From: Novosphingobium naphthalenivorans NBRC 102051
GTDB lineage: Bacteria > Pseudomonadota > Alphaproteobacteria > Sphingomonadales > Sphingomonadaceae
Direction: 5' to 3'
Assembly (NCBI RefSeq): GCF_001590985.1
Contig: NZ_BCTX01000057.1
Coordinates: forward strand, 1-35,285
DNA length: 35,285 nucleotides
Shown: positions 7,971 through 16,070 of the stretch, piece after piece
How positions within the stretch are numbered: position 1 is the stretch's first letter
Layout: each line of letters opens with the position of its first letter
Notes under the pieces: model-generated
What the model was told of the DNA's origin: nothing
What the model saw: the letters and a program-made list of their open reading frames with translations, nothing else
Database searches by the model: none
Program-made: the position numbers and the translations under genes

Positions 7971-8090
7971 ATGGAACGTGAAGACGACCTGATCGACCTG
8001 GGCACTGCCAGCGTCGAGACCAAGGGACCGGCCGGGCCGGTCGAGGACTTCGCCATCGGCCAGGTTCTGGCCGGTCTCTCCGACGACTGA
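7971..8090 (+). CDS. class II lasso peptide precursor
   Basis: A 39-residue precursor directly upstream of lasso B and C genes, behind GAGGAG (7959-7964). The 18-residue leader ends ...SVETK, placing the conserved Thr at position -2. The 21-residue core begins GPAGPVEDF and ends LSDD. Gly1 and Asp8 would form the usual 8-residue isopeptide ring; Glu7 is a less likely partner. The Gly-Pro start and the Asp-Asp end resemble known sphingomonad lasso peptides such as subterisin and the sphingonodins. No Cys is present, as expected for class II. The product should be a threaded peptide with a 13-residue loop and tail. It is too short for most gene callers. Confidence 0.9.
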   Translation: MEREDDLIDLGTASVETKGPAGPVEDFAIGQVLAGLSDD

Positions 8091-8111
8091 CCGCCGGACG
8101 ACTGAAACGGG

Positions 8112-8138
8112 AATGCGCGGTCCTTGCGGCCGCGCATT
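8112..8138 (+). terminator. intergenic hairpin between precursor and B gene
   Basis: AATGCGCGG and CCGCGCATT form a perfect 9-bp stem with a 9-nt loop, 22 nt after the precursor stop, followed by short T-rich sequence. Hairpins between A and the processing genes are known in proteobacterial lasso operons, where they are thought to lower read-through and keep precursor mRNA in excess. Confidence 0.6.
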
Positions 8139-8191
8139 TCTCCCGCATTTTCGCTCCGGCACTCCCCCGACACTATCTGGAGGCACGGGTC

Positions 8192-8857
8192 ATGGCCTAT
8201 GCCCTTCGCGCAGGCCTATCCTTTTGCGAGGCAGAAGGCCGCCTCATTTTCCTCGACCTTCCCACAGACCGCTATTTCTGCCTGGCACCGCCGGCCGAAA
8301 CCGCCTTCAGGCGCATCTGGCACGAGGACCCAAGCGAAGAGGGCGACCGCCAATTCGCTGAGCGGAGCGGCCTGTTCACCGAGGCGGCGGTCGCCTCGAT
8401 CGCCCCCTGCCGTGCACCGGACACATGCAAGCAAAGCCTGCTCGAGGAAGAGAGACAAAGGGCAAGGGCCGGCGATGTGGCAATGATGCTGGCATCTCTC
8501 GCACGCGCCTCTTGCGAACTGCGCGTGCGCGGCCTTGCCGCTTCACTGGCCCGGTTCGAGACTGCAAAGGCGCGTGCCACCGGGGATCCCGGATGCCAGG
8601 CGCCTTCCACCGCCCCTCTCATGGCGGCGGCCTCTGCCCTGCGCGCTTCCATGCGCCTTTACAGCTTCCATGAACGATGCCTGCCCGCTTCGCTGGCCCT
8701 GGCGATACGGCTTGCCCGGGCCGGGATTCCGGTCGATCTCGTGCTGGGCGTGCGCCTTGCCCCCTTCAAGGCCCATGCCTGGGTCCAGCACGGCGAGACC
8801 CTGGTGAACGAGAGGCTATCTCTTGCCCGGCTCTTCACGCCGATCCTCGTCCTGTGA
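8192..8857 (+). CDS. lasso peptide B protein (fused B1-B2 leader peptidase)
   Basis: A 221-residue protein joining a PqqD-like leader-recognition domain (residues ~1-85; RLIFLDLPTDRYFCLAPPAE) to a transglutaminase-fold cysteine protease (~120-221). Catalytic Cys lies in ERCLPASLALAIRLARAGIP and His in FKAHAWVQ; the ending LARLFTPILVL is typical of lasso B proteins. It should bind the leader and cut after Lys18 to release the core for cyclisation. Twelve residues after the catalytic His, where family members usually have Asp, this protein has Glu (VNERL), which is worth checking. The start has GGAGG at 8179-8183. The stop overlaps the C gene start (GTGA). Confidence 0.92.
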   Translation: MAYALRAGLSFCEAEGRLIFLDLPTDRYFCLAPPAETAFRRIWHEDPSEEGDRQFAERSGLFTEAAVASIAPCRAPDTCKQSLLEEERQRARAGDVAMMLASLARASCELRVRGLAASLARFETAKARATGDPGCQAPSTAPLMAAASALRASMRLYSFHERCLPASLALAIRLARAGIPVDLVLGVRLAPFKAHAWVQHGETLVNERLSLARLFTPILVL

Positions 8858-10623
8858 CCGCGTCCCGTTTCCTTGCCGGTTTGGGCATGCCGCAGGCATC
8901 AAGGGAGATGCTGGAGAGCCGTTCGCGCGAAGCGGGTTTTGTTGCCCTTGCCAGTTCGCCCGACTGCTTTCTTGCGGCGGCGCCCGGCACGCAGGCATTG
9001 CCCATTGCGGAGCATGGCTTCGTGATCGGCCACCTGTTCGCGGCTGGAAGCCGCCACGAAGTCACGGCCCTGACACCGCAAGGCGCGGCCACCATTGTTA
9101 GTTCCGGTGGAGAGCGCCTTATCGAGGCATTCTGGGGCGATTACATCGCCATCTGGCGCACCGCCGATGGCTTTGCCCTCCTGCGCGGGCCGTTCGGCAA
9201 CCTTCCCTGCCTCCATGCAACACTGGACACCGGGCTGATCGCGGGTTCGGACATCGCCGCGCTGCGCCATGCCGGCCTCCATCCCCTCTCGATCGACTAC
9301 GATGCCGTTGCCCGCCAGCTGATTGCCGGCGACTTGCGCACCAGGGAGACCTGCCTTGCAGGCATAGCGGAATTGCGCGGAGGCGGGCGCATGACCCTCG
9401 CGAACGGCAGGGCGCAGATCGACAGCCTCTGGTCGCCCTGGACATTCACCACCTCCACCCGCCGCATCGATGACGAGGAAGAGGCATGCGAAGGACTGCG
9501 CCGCCACACGAATGCCTGCATCGCGGCAAGGACAAGCCGGCTGGAAAAGCCGCTGCTGATGCTGTCGGGCGGCCTCGATTCCTCGATCCTTGCAGCCTCC
9601 CTCGGGATATTCGGGCGCCGCTTTGCCTGCCTGACGTTCGCGACGGCAGATCGCATCGGCGACGAACGCGATGAAGCCCGCGCGGTCGCGGCGCACCTCG
9701 GGCAAGAGATTGTCGAGCGAAAGCTGGAGCCCGCCGGCGTCGACATCGCACGTCTTGCCGCCACTGGCCTCCCCCGCCCCTCGGCGCGAAGTTTCGAGCA
9801 ACACGTCCATGGCATCGCTCGGGACCTCGCTGCCGAGCTGGGATGCGATGGCGTGCTCGATGGCGGCGGCGGCGACAACGTCTTCTGTTCGCTGCAATCG
9901 GCGGCACCGGCGGCCGATTGCCTTCTCGCCGCTGGCGGATCGGGCCACTTCTGGCAGGTGTGCGACGACATGGGCGAACTGGCGTCGGCATCCCGGTGGA
10001 CAGTAGCCTGGCGTGCCTTGCGGCGCGCCTGTGCTGCCTCCCGCGCGCCGCTCTGGCCACTCGACCTGCGTTTTCTGACCCAGGATGCCAAGGCGCATGC
10101 AATGCAGGCAGCGCGTCATCCCTGGCTCATGCGCAACCCTGTCCGGCTTCCGGGTCGCGGCGCGCACATCGCCCTCCTGGCCGCGGCACAGGGTTATATC
10201 GAGGATGGCCCCCACGGCACCAAGACCGCGAGCCTGTCGCCCCTGTTGTCGCAGCCTCTCATCGAGCACTGCCTTTCGATCCCGAGCTGGCTTTGGCTCG
10301 CACGCGGCTGCAACCGGGCCGCCGCCCGAATGGCCTATGCCGATCGCCTGCCCGCCCAGATCGCATGGCGCCGCGACAAGGGAGCGCCGGACAGCTTCCT
10401 GATTGCGCTGCTCGATCACAATCGCGCGCTCATCCGGGAATATCTTGCAGGCGGCCTGCTGCAGGGGGCCGGTGTAATCGAGCCGGCCCTTGTTCTCGAA
10501 GCGCTCGACGATCCGCGTCCGGCGCGCGGCACGGACTACCGGCGTCTCATGCGCCTTTTTGACACGGAAAGCTGGGCGCGAGGAGTTGCTGCTGCTGCCG
10601 TGTCCGGTCGAGCTTCGGCATGA
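8854..10623 (+). CDS. lasso peptide cyclase (C protein, asparagine synthetase-like)
   Basis: A 589-residue protein with a glutaminase-like N-terminal half lacking the catalytic Cys2, and an asparagine-synthetase-like ATP pyrophosphatase C-terminal half. The PP-loop SGGLDSS and a second nucleotide-site motif (DGVLDGGGGDNVFCS) are visible. In lasso biosynthesis this enzyme adenylates the ring acid (here Asp8) and closes the bond to Gly1 while the tail is threaded. It starts at GTG 8854, overlapping the B stop by four bases, with no ribosome site of its own, so it is coupled to B. A longer in-frame reading exists upstream inside B but has no support. Confidence 0.93.
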   Translation: MTASRFLAGLGMPQASREMLESRSREAGFVALASSPDCFLAAAPGTQALPIAEHGFVIGHLFAAGSRHEVTALTPQGAATIVSSGGERLIEAFWGDYIAIWRTADGFALLRGPFGNLPCLHATLDTGLIAGSDIAALRHAGLHPLSIDYDAVARQLIAGDLRTRETCLAGIAELRGGGRMTLANGRAQIDSLWSPWTFTTSTRRIDDEEEACEGLRRHTNACIAARTSRLEKPLLMLSGGLDSSILAASLGIFGRRFACLTFATADRIGDERDEARAVAAHLGQEIVERKLEPAGVDIARLAATGLPRPSARSFEQHVHGIARDLAAELGCDGVLDGGGGDNVFCSLQSAAPAADCLLAAGGSGHFWQVCDDMGELASASRWTVAWRALRRACAASRAPLWPLDLRFLTQDAKAHAMQAARHPWLMRNPVRLPGRGAHIALLAAAQGYIEDGPHGTKTASLSPLLSQPLIEHCLSIPSWLWLARGCNRAAARMAYADRLPAQIAWRRDKGAPDSFLIALLDHNRALIREYLAGGLLQGAGVIEPALVLEALDDPRPARGTDYRRLMRLFDTESWARGVAAAAVSGRASA

Positions 10624-10977
10624 GCGGCCAAAGCAATCCATACAATCAAACGGCCGGTGCCCTTGCCTATTGCCATTGGCAGTGATCAACCGGCCCGGCA
10701 GAACAAGCCAGCTGCCGGGGACATCATTGGAAAATGGAAACGGCCCCGGCGGGCCAACAAGGCTACCATCGCTGTCGGCGCGATCTTCCATGCGAACAGC
10801 CTAGCGCCGGAGCAGCGGTCCGGCGCTATGGCTAGATCTGGGACTTTTCTGCCTTTCCTATGCCGTAGGATGAAGGTCGGCTCCTGCCAGAAGCCGACAT
10901 TTGACCTCGGGCCACGCAGGGCGGTATGACTGCGACTAGCATGAATACGGGTCTGCAAGCTCAATCACCCGGCTCTG
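10624..10977. other. intergenic region with two hairpins
   Basis: No gene is supported here. It separates the lasso operon from the convergent usg gene. Two perfect inverted repeats lie in it: a 10-bp stem at 10802-10828 and a 7-bp stem GTCGGCT/AGCCGAC at 10876-10898. No ABC transporter gene for lasso export is present. Confidence 0.6.
10802..10828 (+). terminator. candidate terminator of the lasso operon
   Basis: TAGCGCCGGA-N7-TCCGGCGCTA, a perfect 10-bp stem 178 nt after the C gene stop and before the convergent usg gene. A loose T-rich stretch follows about 20 nt later. Confidence 0.45.
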
Positions 10978-11247
10978 CTACTCCCACGAGATCACGCCGT
11001 CCGCCAAACGCCAGCTCGCTGGCCGGATCACTTTCTCATGGGCGATTCGGACTGACCTGATCTCCGCTTCGATCTCGCGCCGCCAATGCGCGAGGAAGTC
11101 GAACAGTACCGGAAAATCCGGTGCTGCGTCGTATTCCTGCCAGGCATAGACCTGCAAGAGCGAGGGGTGATCCGGCATGAAATAGCAGATTTCTGCCGTG
11201 GTAAGCCCATATCCGTCCAGCTGAACCAGAAAAGCGCGATCGGTCAT
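10978..11247 (-). CDS. usg: Usg family protein
   Basis: An 89-residue protein with the full Usg signature: LDGYGLTTAEICYFMPDHP, LLQVYAWQEYDAAPDFPVL, FLAHWRREIEAEIRSVRIAH. The family is small, cytosolic and widespread in Alphaproteobacteria; its molecular function is not established. The start ATG overlaps the stop of the upstream 77-residue gene by four bases, so the two form a coupled pair. Confidence 0.9.
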   Translation of the reverse strand: MTDRAFLVQLDGYGLTTAEICYFMPDHPSLLQVYAWQEYDAAPDFPVLFDFLAHWRREIEAEIRSVRIAHEKVIRPASWRLADGVISWE

Positions 11248-11477
11248 TGCAGCGTGGGCTGGCTGTCCGGGCCGTCGAGCGAGCGCAGCGCCGCGAATAC
11301 GTCGTCAACGCAAACCGGACCTTTGAGTTCGGGGGGCTGGCGCATCGCAGGTTGGTTTTCGACGGCATGCCGATCAGATGCCCAGGAAGCCAGGATGGCT
11401 CGCTTCACTTCGGGCTCAAGCGCGGGATGATGCGCTACATCGAAGGGATGCAGGTAGCGTGCGAATGGTTGCGACAT
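11244..11477 (-). CDS. conserved small protein upstream of usg
   Basis: A 77-residue protein starting MSQPFARYLHPFDVAHHP, followed by ALEPEVKRAILASWASD and a C-terminal CVDDVFAALRSLDG. The start has GGAGGAT upstream. The pattern is that of a small conserved alphaproteobacterial protein often seen near stress genes; I cannot assign a function. It is translationally coupled to usg and is divergent from groES, sharing its upstream region. Confidence 0.8.
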   Translation of the reverse strand: MSQPFARYLHPFDVAHHPALEPEVKRAILASWASDRHAVENQPAMRQPPELKGPVCVDDVFAALRSLDGPDSQPTLQ

Positions 11478-11596
11478 GGGAACATCCTCCTTTCTGCCTT
11501 GCCGCTTATCACTCACCGCGGATTGCTCCGCTCGGGATATTTTGTGAGTCGATTTCAGACCGTCAAGACCCTGATAAGGCCTCCGGAAAGCGCCCA

Positions 11597-11623
11597 TTGG
11601 CAGTCGCAATCGGCGAGTGCCAA
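11597..11623. promoter_or_regulatory. CIRCE-like operator upstream of groES
   Basis: TTGGCAGTC-N9-GAGTGCCAA differs by one base from a perfect CIRCE variant palindrome. HrcA repressor binds CIRCE before groESL operons. It lies 118 nt before the groES start. Confidence 0.75.
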
Positions 11624-11641
11624 AAAATTTGATTTGGACCT

Positions 11642-11670
11642 CTTGAAGCCGTTTCCAGCAAAACTAGATC
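11642..11670 (+). promoter_or_regulatory. possible heat-shock promoter of groESL
   Basis: CTTGAAG at 11642-11648 resembles an RpoH -35 element; an ACTAGATC stretch at 11663-11670 lies near the -10 distance but is a poor match. Tentative. Confidence 0.35.
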
Positions 11671-11740
11671 GCGAAATGCCTCCTGCCGATCATCCGGGGG
11701 AGGCGCTGTAAGTCATTTCGCTTTGTAATGGAGGTTATGC

Positions 11741-12055
11741 ATGCATTTCCGACCTTTGCACGATCGCGTGCTGGTTCGCCGTATCGAGGCCGAAGAAAAG
11801 ACGGCCGGCGGCATTATCATCCCTGACACCGCCAAGGAAAAGCCGATGGAAGGCGAAGTCGTCGCCGTTGGCCCGGGGGCGCGTGACGATGCCGGGAAGC
11901 TGGTGGAACTCGCCGTCAAGGCGGGCGACCGCATCCTGTTCGGCAAGTGGTCTGGCACCGAAGTGCGGATCGACGGCGAGGACCTGCTCATCATGAAGGA
12001 GAGCGACATCCTCGGCATCATCGAAACTGCCGCCGAGCTCAAAAAGGCGGCGTAA
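11741..12055 (+). CDS. groES: co-chaperonin GroES
   Basis: A 104-residue GroES with the standard features: MHFRPLHDRVLVRRIE, the mobile loop EEKTAGGIIIPDTAKEKP, and the dome segment. It caps the GroEL ring during ATP-driven protein folding in the cytosol. It is followed 52 nt later by groEL, and preceded by a CIRCE-like operator, so heat induction is likely. Its placement inside an accessory region suggests an additional rather than the sole housekeeping copy (inference). Confidence 0.97.
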   Translation: MHFRPLHDRVLVRRIEAEEKTAGGIIIPDTAKEKPMEGEVVAVGPGARDDAGKLVELAVKAGDRILFGKWSGTEVRIDGEDLLIMKESDILGIIETAAELKKAA

Positions 12056-12107
12056 GCAACCAACCCGATCTTCGGTTCAATCGAAAGAAGAGAAAGGAGC
12101 AGGCCAG

Positions 12108-13727
<1,620 letters not shown>

Positions 13728-13735
13728 TCGCGAGA

Positions 13736-13764
13736 GGAGAGCGGGGTATCGCACCGCGCTCTCC
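13736..13764 (+). terminator. hairpin after groEL
   Basis: GGAGAGCG and CGCTCTCC form an 8-bp stem just after the groEL stop, without a T-tract. Confidence 0.45.
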
Positions 13765-13884
13765 AATCCGCGAACACCAGGCAGTTAGCAATGCCAGTTC
13801 GGCACCTGCTCACGCGGCCTGACACCGGGCAGGTTCTGAACGGGGCTTAACGGATCAATCGGTCGAATGAGAGAGGAGGAGTCT

Positions 13885-14076
13885 ATGGCCGACAGGTATC
13901 TGGAGTATCTTTCACGCGAACATGCACGGCTGGAGGATGAAATCCGGCTGGAAAGCAAACGACCCCGGCCTGACGAAGTTCTGATTGCCCGGCTGAAGAA
14001 GCTCAAACTGGCGGTCAAGGACCAGATGCAAAACTGGGCTTCCAGTCACGCGAGCAGCGATCGGCTGACCGCGTAA
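13885..14076 (+). CDS. YdcH-like (DUF465) small protein
   Basis: A 63-residue, highly charged helical protein: YLEYLSREHARLEDEIRLE, RPDEVLIARLKKLKLAVKDQM. This is the DUF465/YdcH pattern, a short coiled-coil hairpin of unknown function. The ATG at 13885 is chosen because GAGGAGG precedes it; an in-frame ATG at 13867 lies within the leader. It sits between groEL and hsp20 and is closed by a strong terminator, so it may be part of the stress block. Confidence 0.82.
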   Translation: MADRYLEYLSREHARLEDEIRLESKRPRPDEVLIARLKKLKLAVKDQMQNWASSHASSDRLTA

Positions 14077-14114
14077 ACGGACTTGATCCTATCAAATTGT
14101 CTCCTGGAAGAAGG

Positions 14115-14142
14115 CCAGGCGCACCTCCATCGGTGCGCCTGG
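14115..14142 (+). terminator. strong terminator after the YdcH-like gene
   Basis: CCAGGCGCACC-N6-GGTGCGCCTGG, a perfect 11-bp stem followed by TCTTCTCTT, 38 nt after the stop. Confidence 0.8.
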
Positions 14143-14191
14143 TCTTCTCTTGCAAGGCACTGAAAAAAACCCATAAAAATTTTTAATAGGT

Positions 14192-14218
14192 CTTGAAACC
14201 AATTGCGCGTTTCATAAT
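14192..14218 (+). promoter_or_regulatory. candidate RpoH promoter of hsp20
   Basis: CTTGAA (14192-14197) and CATAAT (14213-14218) separated by 15 nt fit a heat-shock or sigma-70-like promoter. Transcription would begin just upstream of the ROSE-like leader. Confidence 0.5.
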
Positions 14219-14254
14219 TTTATCAATGCCGGATGCCATAACGGGTCCGGTTGG

Positions 14255-14323
14255 ACAGAGGGCGTCGGCTCTTGGTTCCCGGCGCCTCTCACGCCCAGAT
14301 TGCTCAACAAGGAGGATTTGGAA
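14255..14323 (+). promoter_or_regulatory. ROSE-like RNA thermometer before hsp20
   Basis: The leader ends with UUGCU (14300-14304), a CAACA loop and AGGAG (14310-14314). These pair as in known ROSE elements, including the characteristic G-G mismatch opposite the Shine-Dalgarno. An upstream GGGCGT/ACGCCC stem (14260-14265, 14291-14296) adds the second hairpin. ROSE elements hide the ribosome site at low temperature in alphaproteobacterial small heat-shock genes. Confidence 0.72.
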
Positions 14324-14800
14324 ATGAGAACTGCATTTGATTTGACCCCCTATCGCCGCTCGACGGTCGGTTTCGATCGGCTCTTCGATGCGCTCGAGAA
14401 CAGCTTCCGCGCCGAGACGCAGGATGGCTACCCACCCTTCGACATCGTTCGCACCGGCGAGGACAGCTACCGGATCACTCTGGCGGTTGCCGGCTTCCGT
14501 CCGGACGAAATCGACATCACTGCACAGCAGAACCAGCTCGTCATCTCCGGTCAGAAGACCGAGAAGGACGAAGACGGTGTTGAATTCGTTCACCGCGGTA
14601 TCGCTGCCCGCGCGTTCGAGCGGCGGTTCCAGCTGGCCGACTATGTCGAAGTGCGCGATGCGGATTATGAGCACGGCATGTTGACGATCTCGCTCCAGCG
14701 GATCGTCCCTGAATCGCTCAAGCCGCGCAAGATCGCCATCGGAAGCCGCGAGCATGTCAACGACGACACACCGCAGCTGACTGAAGACAAGGCGGCCTAA
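14324..14800 (+). CDS. small heat-shock protein, Hsp20/IbpA type
   Basis: A 158-residue Hsp20 with the IbpA-like N-terminus (FDLTPYRRSTVGFDRLFDALE), the alpha-crystallin domain (YPPFDIVRTGEDSYRITLAVAGF, LVISGQK, FVHRGIAARAFERRFQLADYVEV, HGMLTISL) and a C-terminal tail with PRKIAI. It holds unfolding proteins in a refoldable state. The ATG at 14324 follows AAGGAGGA, which sits in the thermometer hairpin; this fixes the start. A strong terminator follows. Confidence 0.95.
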   Translation: MRTAFDLTPYRRSTVGFDRLFDALENSFRAETQDGYPPFDIVRTGEDSYRITLAVAGFRPDEIDITAQQNQLVISGQKTEKDEDGVEFVHRGIAARAFERRFQLADYVEVRDADYEHGMLTISLQRIVPESLKPRKIAIGSREHVNDDTPQLTEDKAA

Positions 14801-14825
14801 GCCCCAATCATCGGGCAAATCCTCG

Positions 14826-14855
14826 GCGGGGTGGGTGCAATCGCACCTGCCCCGC
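14826..14855 (+). terminator. terminator after hsp20
   Basis: GCGGGGTGGGTGC and GCACCTGCCCCGC form a 13-bp stem with two internal mismatches and a 4-nt loop, 26 nt after the stop. Confidence 0.65.
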
Positions 14856-14903
14856 TTGACGAAGCTTTGCCCAAACCAGTCCGTAAATAGGAGGAATGTC
14901 GAG

Positions 14904-15146
14904 ATGGCTATCGTCTTTGGCTCAGCAATGAATAAGCGGCAGCTTCCGGCGGCTTCATTTGAGCGAGTGTATGGCCGAGATGTTCGCGGCTTCTGTCCGG
15001 GTGCTGAGAGCCACACCAACGGCAGGTTTTGGCGTGAACGGTCCTTCATGATGGTTGATGGGAACGACCGGGTCTGGTCGAAGATTGCCTTTATCGCTTC
15101 TTCGCGGTCAGACCCAAAGCCGAGGAAGTCGATATCGCGGGTATGA
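14904..15146 (+). CDS. small unknown reading frame, possibly a 5' gene remnant
   Basis: An 80-codon frame starting MAIVFGSAMNKRQLPAASF behind a strong AGGAGG (14889-14894). The first ~30 codons may be the genuine 5' end of a gene. The distal part runs antisense over the degraded abiEii remnant, so it is probably not native coding sequence. I recognise no family. Best reading: a gene truncated by the same rearrangement that removed the end of abiEii. Confidence 0.3.
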   Translation: MAIVFGSAMNKRQLPAASFERVYGRDVRGFCPGAESHTNGRFWRERSFMMVDGNDRVWSKIAFIASSRSDPKPRKSISRV

Positions 15147-15350
15147 CGGTTGTCATGGTCGAGCGCTGGGTGACGAGCATTCCGTCTTTCAGCACATAGC
15201 GGCGCGATATTCGGATTTCGACAGTCGCAGCAGAAGGCGCTCGAGTGCAAAGCGCACGAGCAGTATGTCTAACGTGCGCCCCTCTTCGCGCGCCAGATTG
15301 AGCAGGCGCGCTTTGATGGAGGCGGCAATGTTCTTCGGTCCGTCAGCCAT
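15045..15350 (-). pseudogene. AbiEii-type nucleotidyltransferase toxin, degraded
   Basis: The start ATG (15350) overlaps the AbiEi stop, as in intact abiE operons. The N-terminus is family-like (KNIAASIKARLLNLAREEGR, LLVRFALERLLLRLSKSEYR), then a stop appears. The sequence continues in other frames as RRYVLKDGMLVT and RHTRDIDFLGFGSDREEAI, the latter carrying the nucleotidyltransferase Asp-x-Asp site. At least two frame changes are needed, and the remaining ~200 residues are missing. AbiEii toxins transfer GTP or related nucleotides in the type IV AbiE abortive infection system; this copy must be inactive. Confidence 0.75.
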
Positions 15351-15963
15351 TGAATGTCAGCGCTTCTAGATAGGGGCGCATGATCCGCCAGGCGCCGCCA
15401 GCCCGTGCCGCATCCGCTATTTCGGCCGGACGCGCCCTTTGCTGCTCCAGCGCCGATCGCAGTCCTTCAATGGCAATCGACCGGTCGACAAGACGACCGT
15501 TGCGAAACAGGTCCGCAAGCGTCTTGGACACGGAATAGATCGGCACATCGACCCCCGAAATCCTGTGGTGCTCGATACCCTGCGCAAGATACTTGTCGGC
15601 GAAGCGTACGATGCGCACCGGCGGATAACCCGGGACCGGAGACCAGTCGCTCGTGCCGATAGCCACCCAGGTCTTTCGCGGCATCTGGTCGGTCAGCCCA
15701 TGCCATGCCAGGGCCGAGACCATCGAAATCACGCCTTTGGGAATGCGCTTGGTGATCTCGGCAAGGGCAAGATTGCTGTCGATCTCGGCATTGGGATCCT
15801 GGTAAAGGCCACGGCCAACGCGGACGAGATCGCCATCGGCAAGCGCACGCTGGATGGTCGTTCCGGCAATTCCGTGATTGCGCAGCTCCTGCGCGCGCAG
15901 GATTGAGTGGCCTGCCACGAGGCTGCGGAGCTGTTCGCGTTGACTGATCGCCTCGACGGCCAT
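15343..15963 (-). CDS. AbiEi-type antitoxin
   Basis: A 206-residue protein of the AbiEi family: N-terminal winged helix (ILRAQELRNHGIAGTTIQRALADG, VGRGLYQDP), then the conserved ALAWHGLTDQMP, and the C-terminal VYSVSKTLADLFR-type block. AbiEi represses its own operon and counteracts AbiEii. This copy looks complete although its partner is destroyed, so it is now an orphan antitoxin and possible DNA-binding regulator. A perfect inverted repeat covers its start codon. Confidence 0.87.
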   Translation of the reverse strand: MAVEAISQREQLRSLVAGHSILRAQELRNHGIAGTTIQRALADGDLVRVGRGLYQDPNAEIDSNLALAEITKRIPKGVISMVSALAWHGLTDQMPRKTWVAIGTSDWSPVPGYPPVRIVRFADKYLAQGIEHHRISGVDVPIYSVSKTLADLFRNGRLVDRSIAIEGLRSALEQQRARPAEIADAARAGGAWRIMRPYLEALTFNG

Positions 15964-16011
15964 GTTACAAAACCAATGACAAAAATAATTTTAATTATAG
16001 GTTTTGTAACA
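15963..16011. promoter_or_regulatory. AbiEi operator: 12-bp inverted repeat
   Basis: TGTTACAAAACC (15963-15974) and GGTTTTGTAACA (16000-16011) are exact reverse complements, 25 nt apart, in AT-rich sequence at the abiEi start. AbiEi proteins are known to bind inverted repeats in their promoter. Confidence 0.72.
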
Positions 16012-16070
16012 CACTATCCCACGTTCCGCCAATCTGTTTCCTAGCGGTGTACGAGAGGAGCAGATCCTGA

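Noticed and set aside
8899..10791. A 630-codon frame antisense to the lasso cyclase
   Set aside because: No family features; it mirrors a confidently identified gene in high-GC DNA.
10624..10977. A lasso export ABC transporter gene (D) after the cyclase
   Set aside because: No such gene is in the window; the region is non-coding.
14183..15250. A 355-codon minus-strand frame across hsp20 and the abiEii remnant
   Set aside because: Only a short segment (RHTRDIDFLGFG) is real family sequence; the rest is antisense to hsp20.
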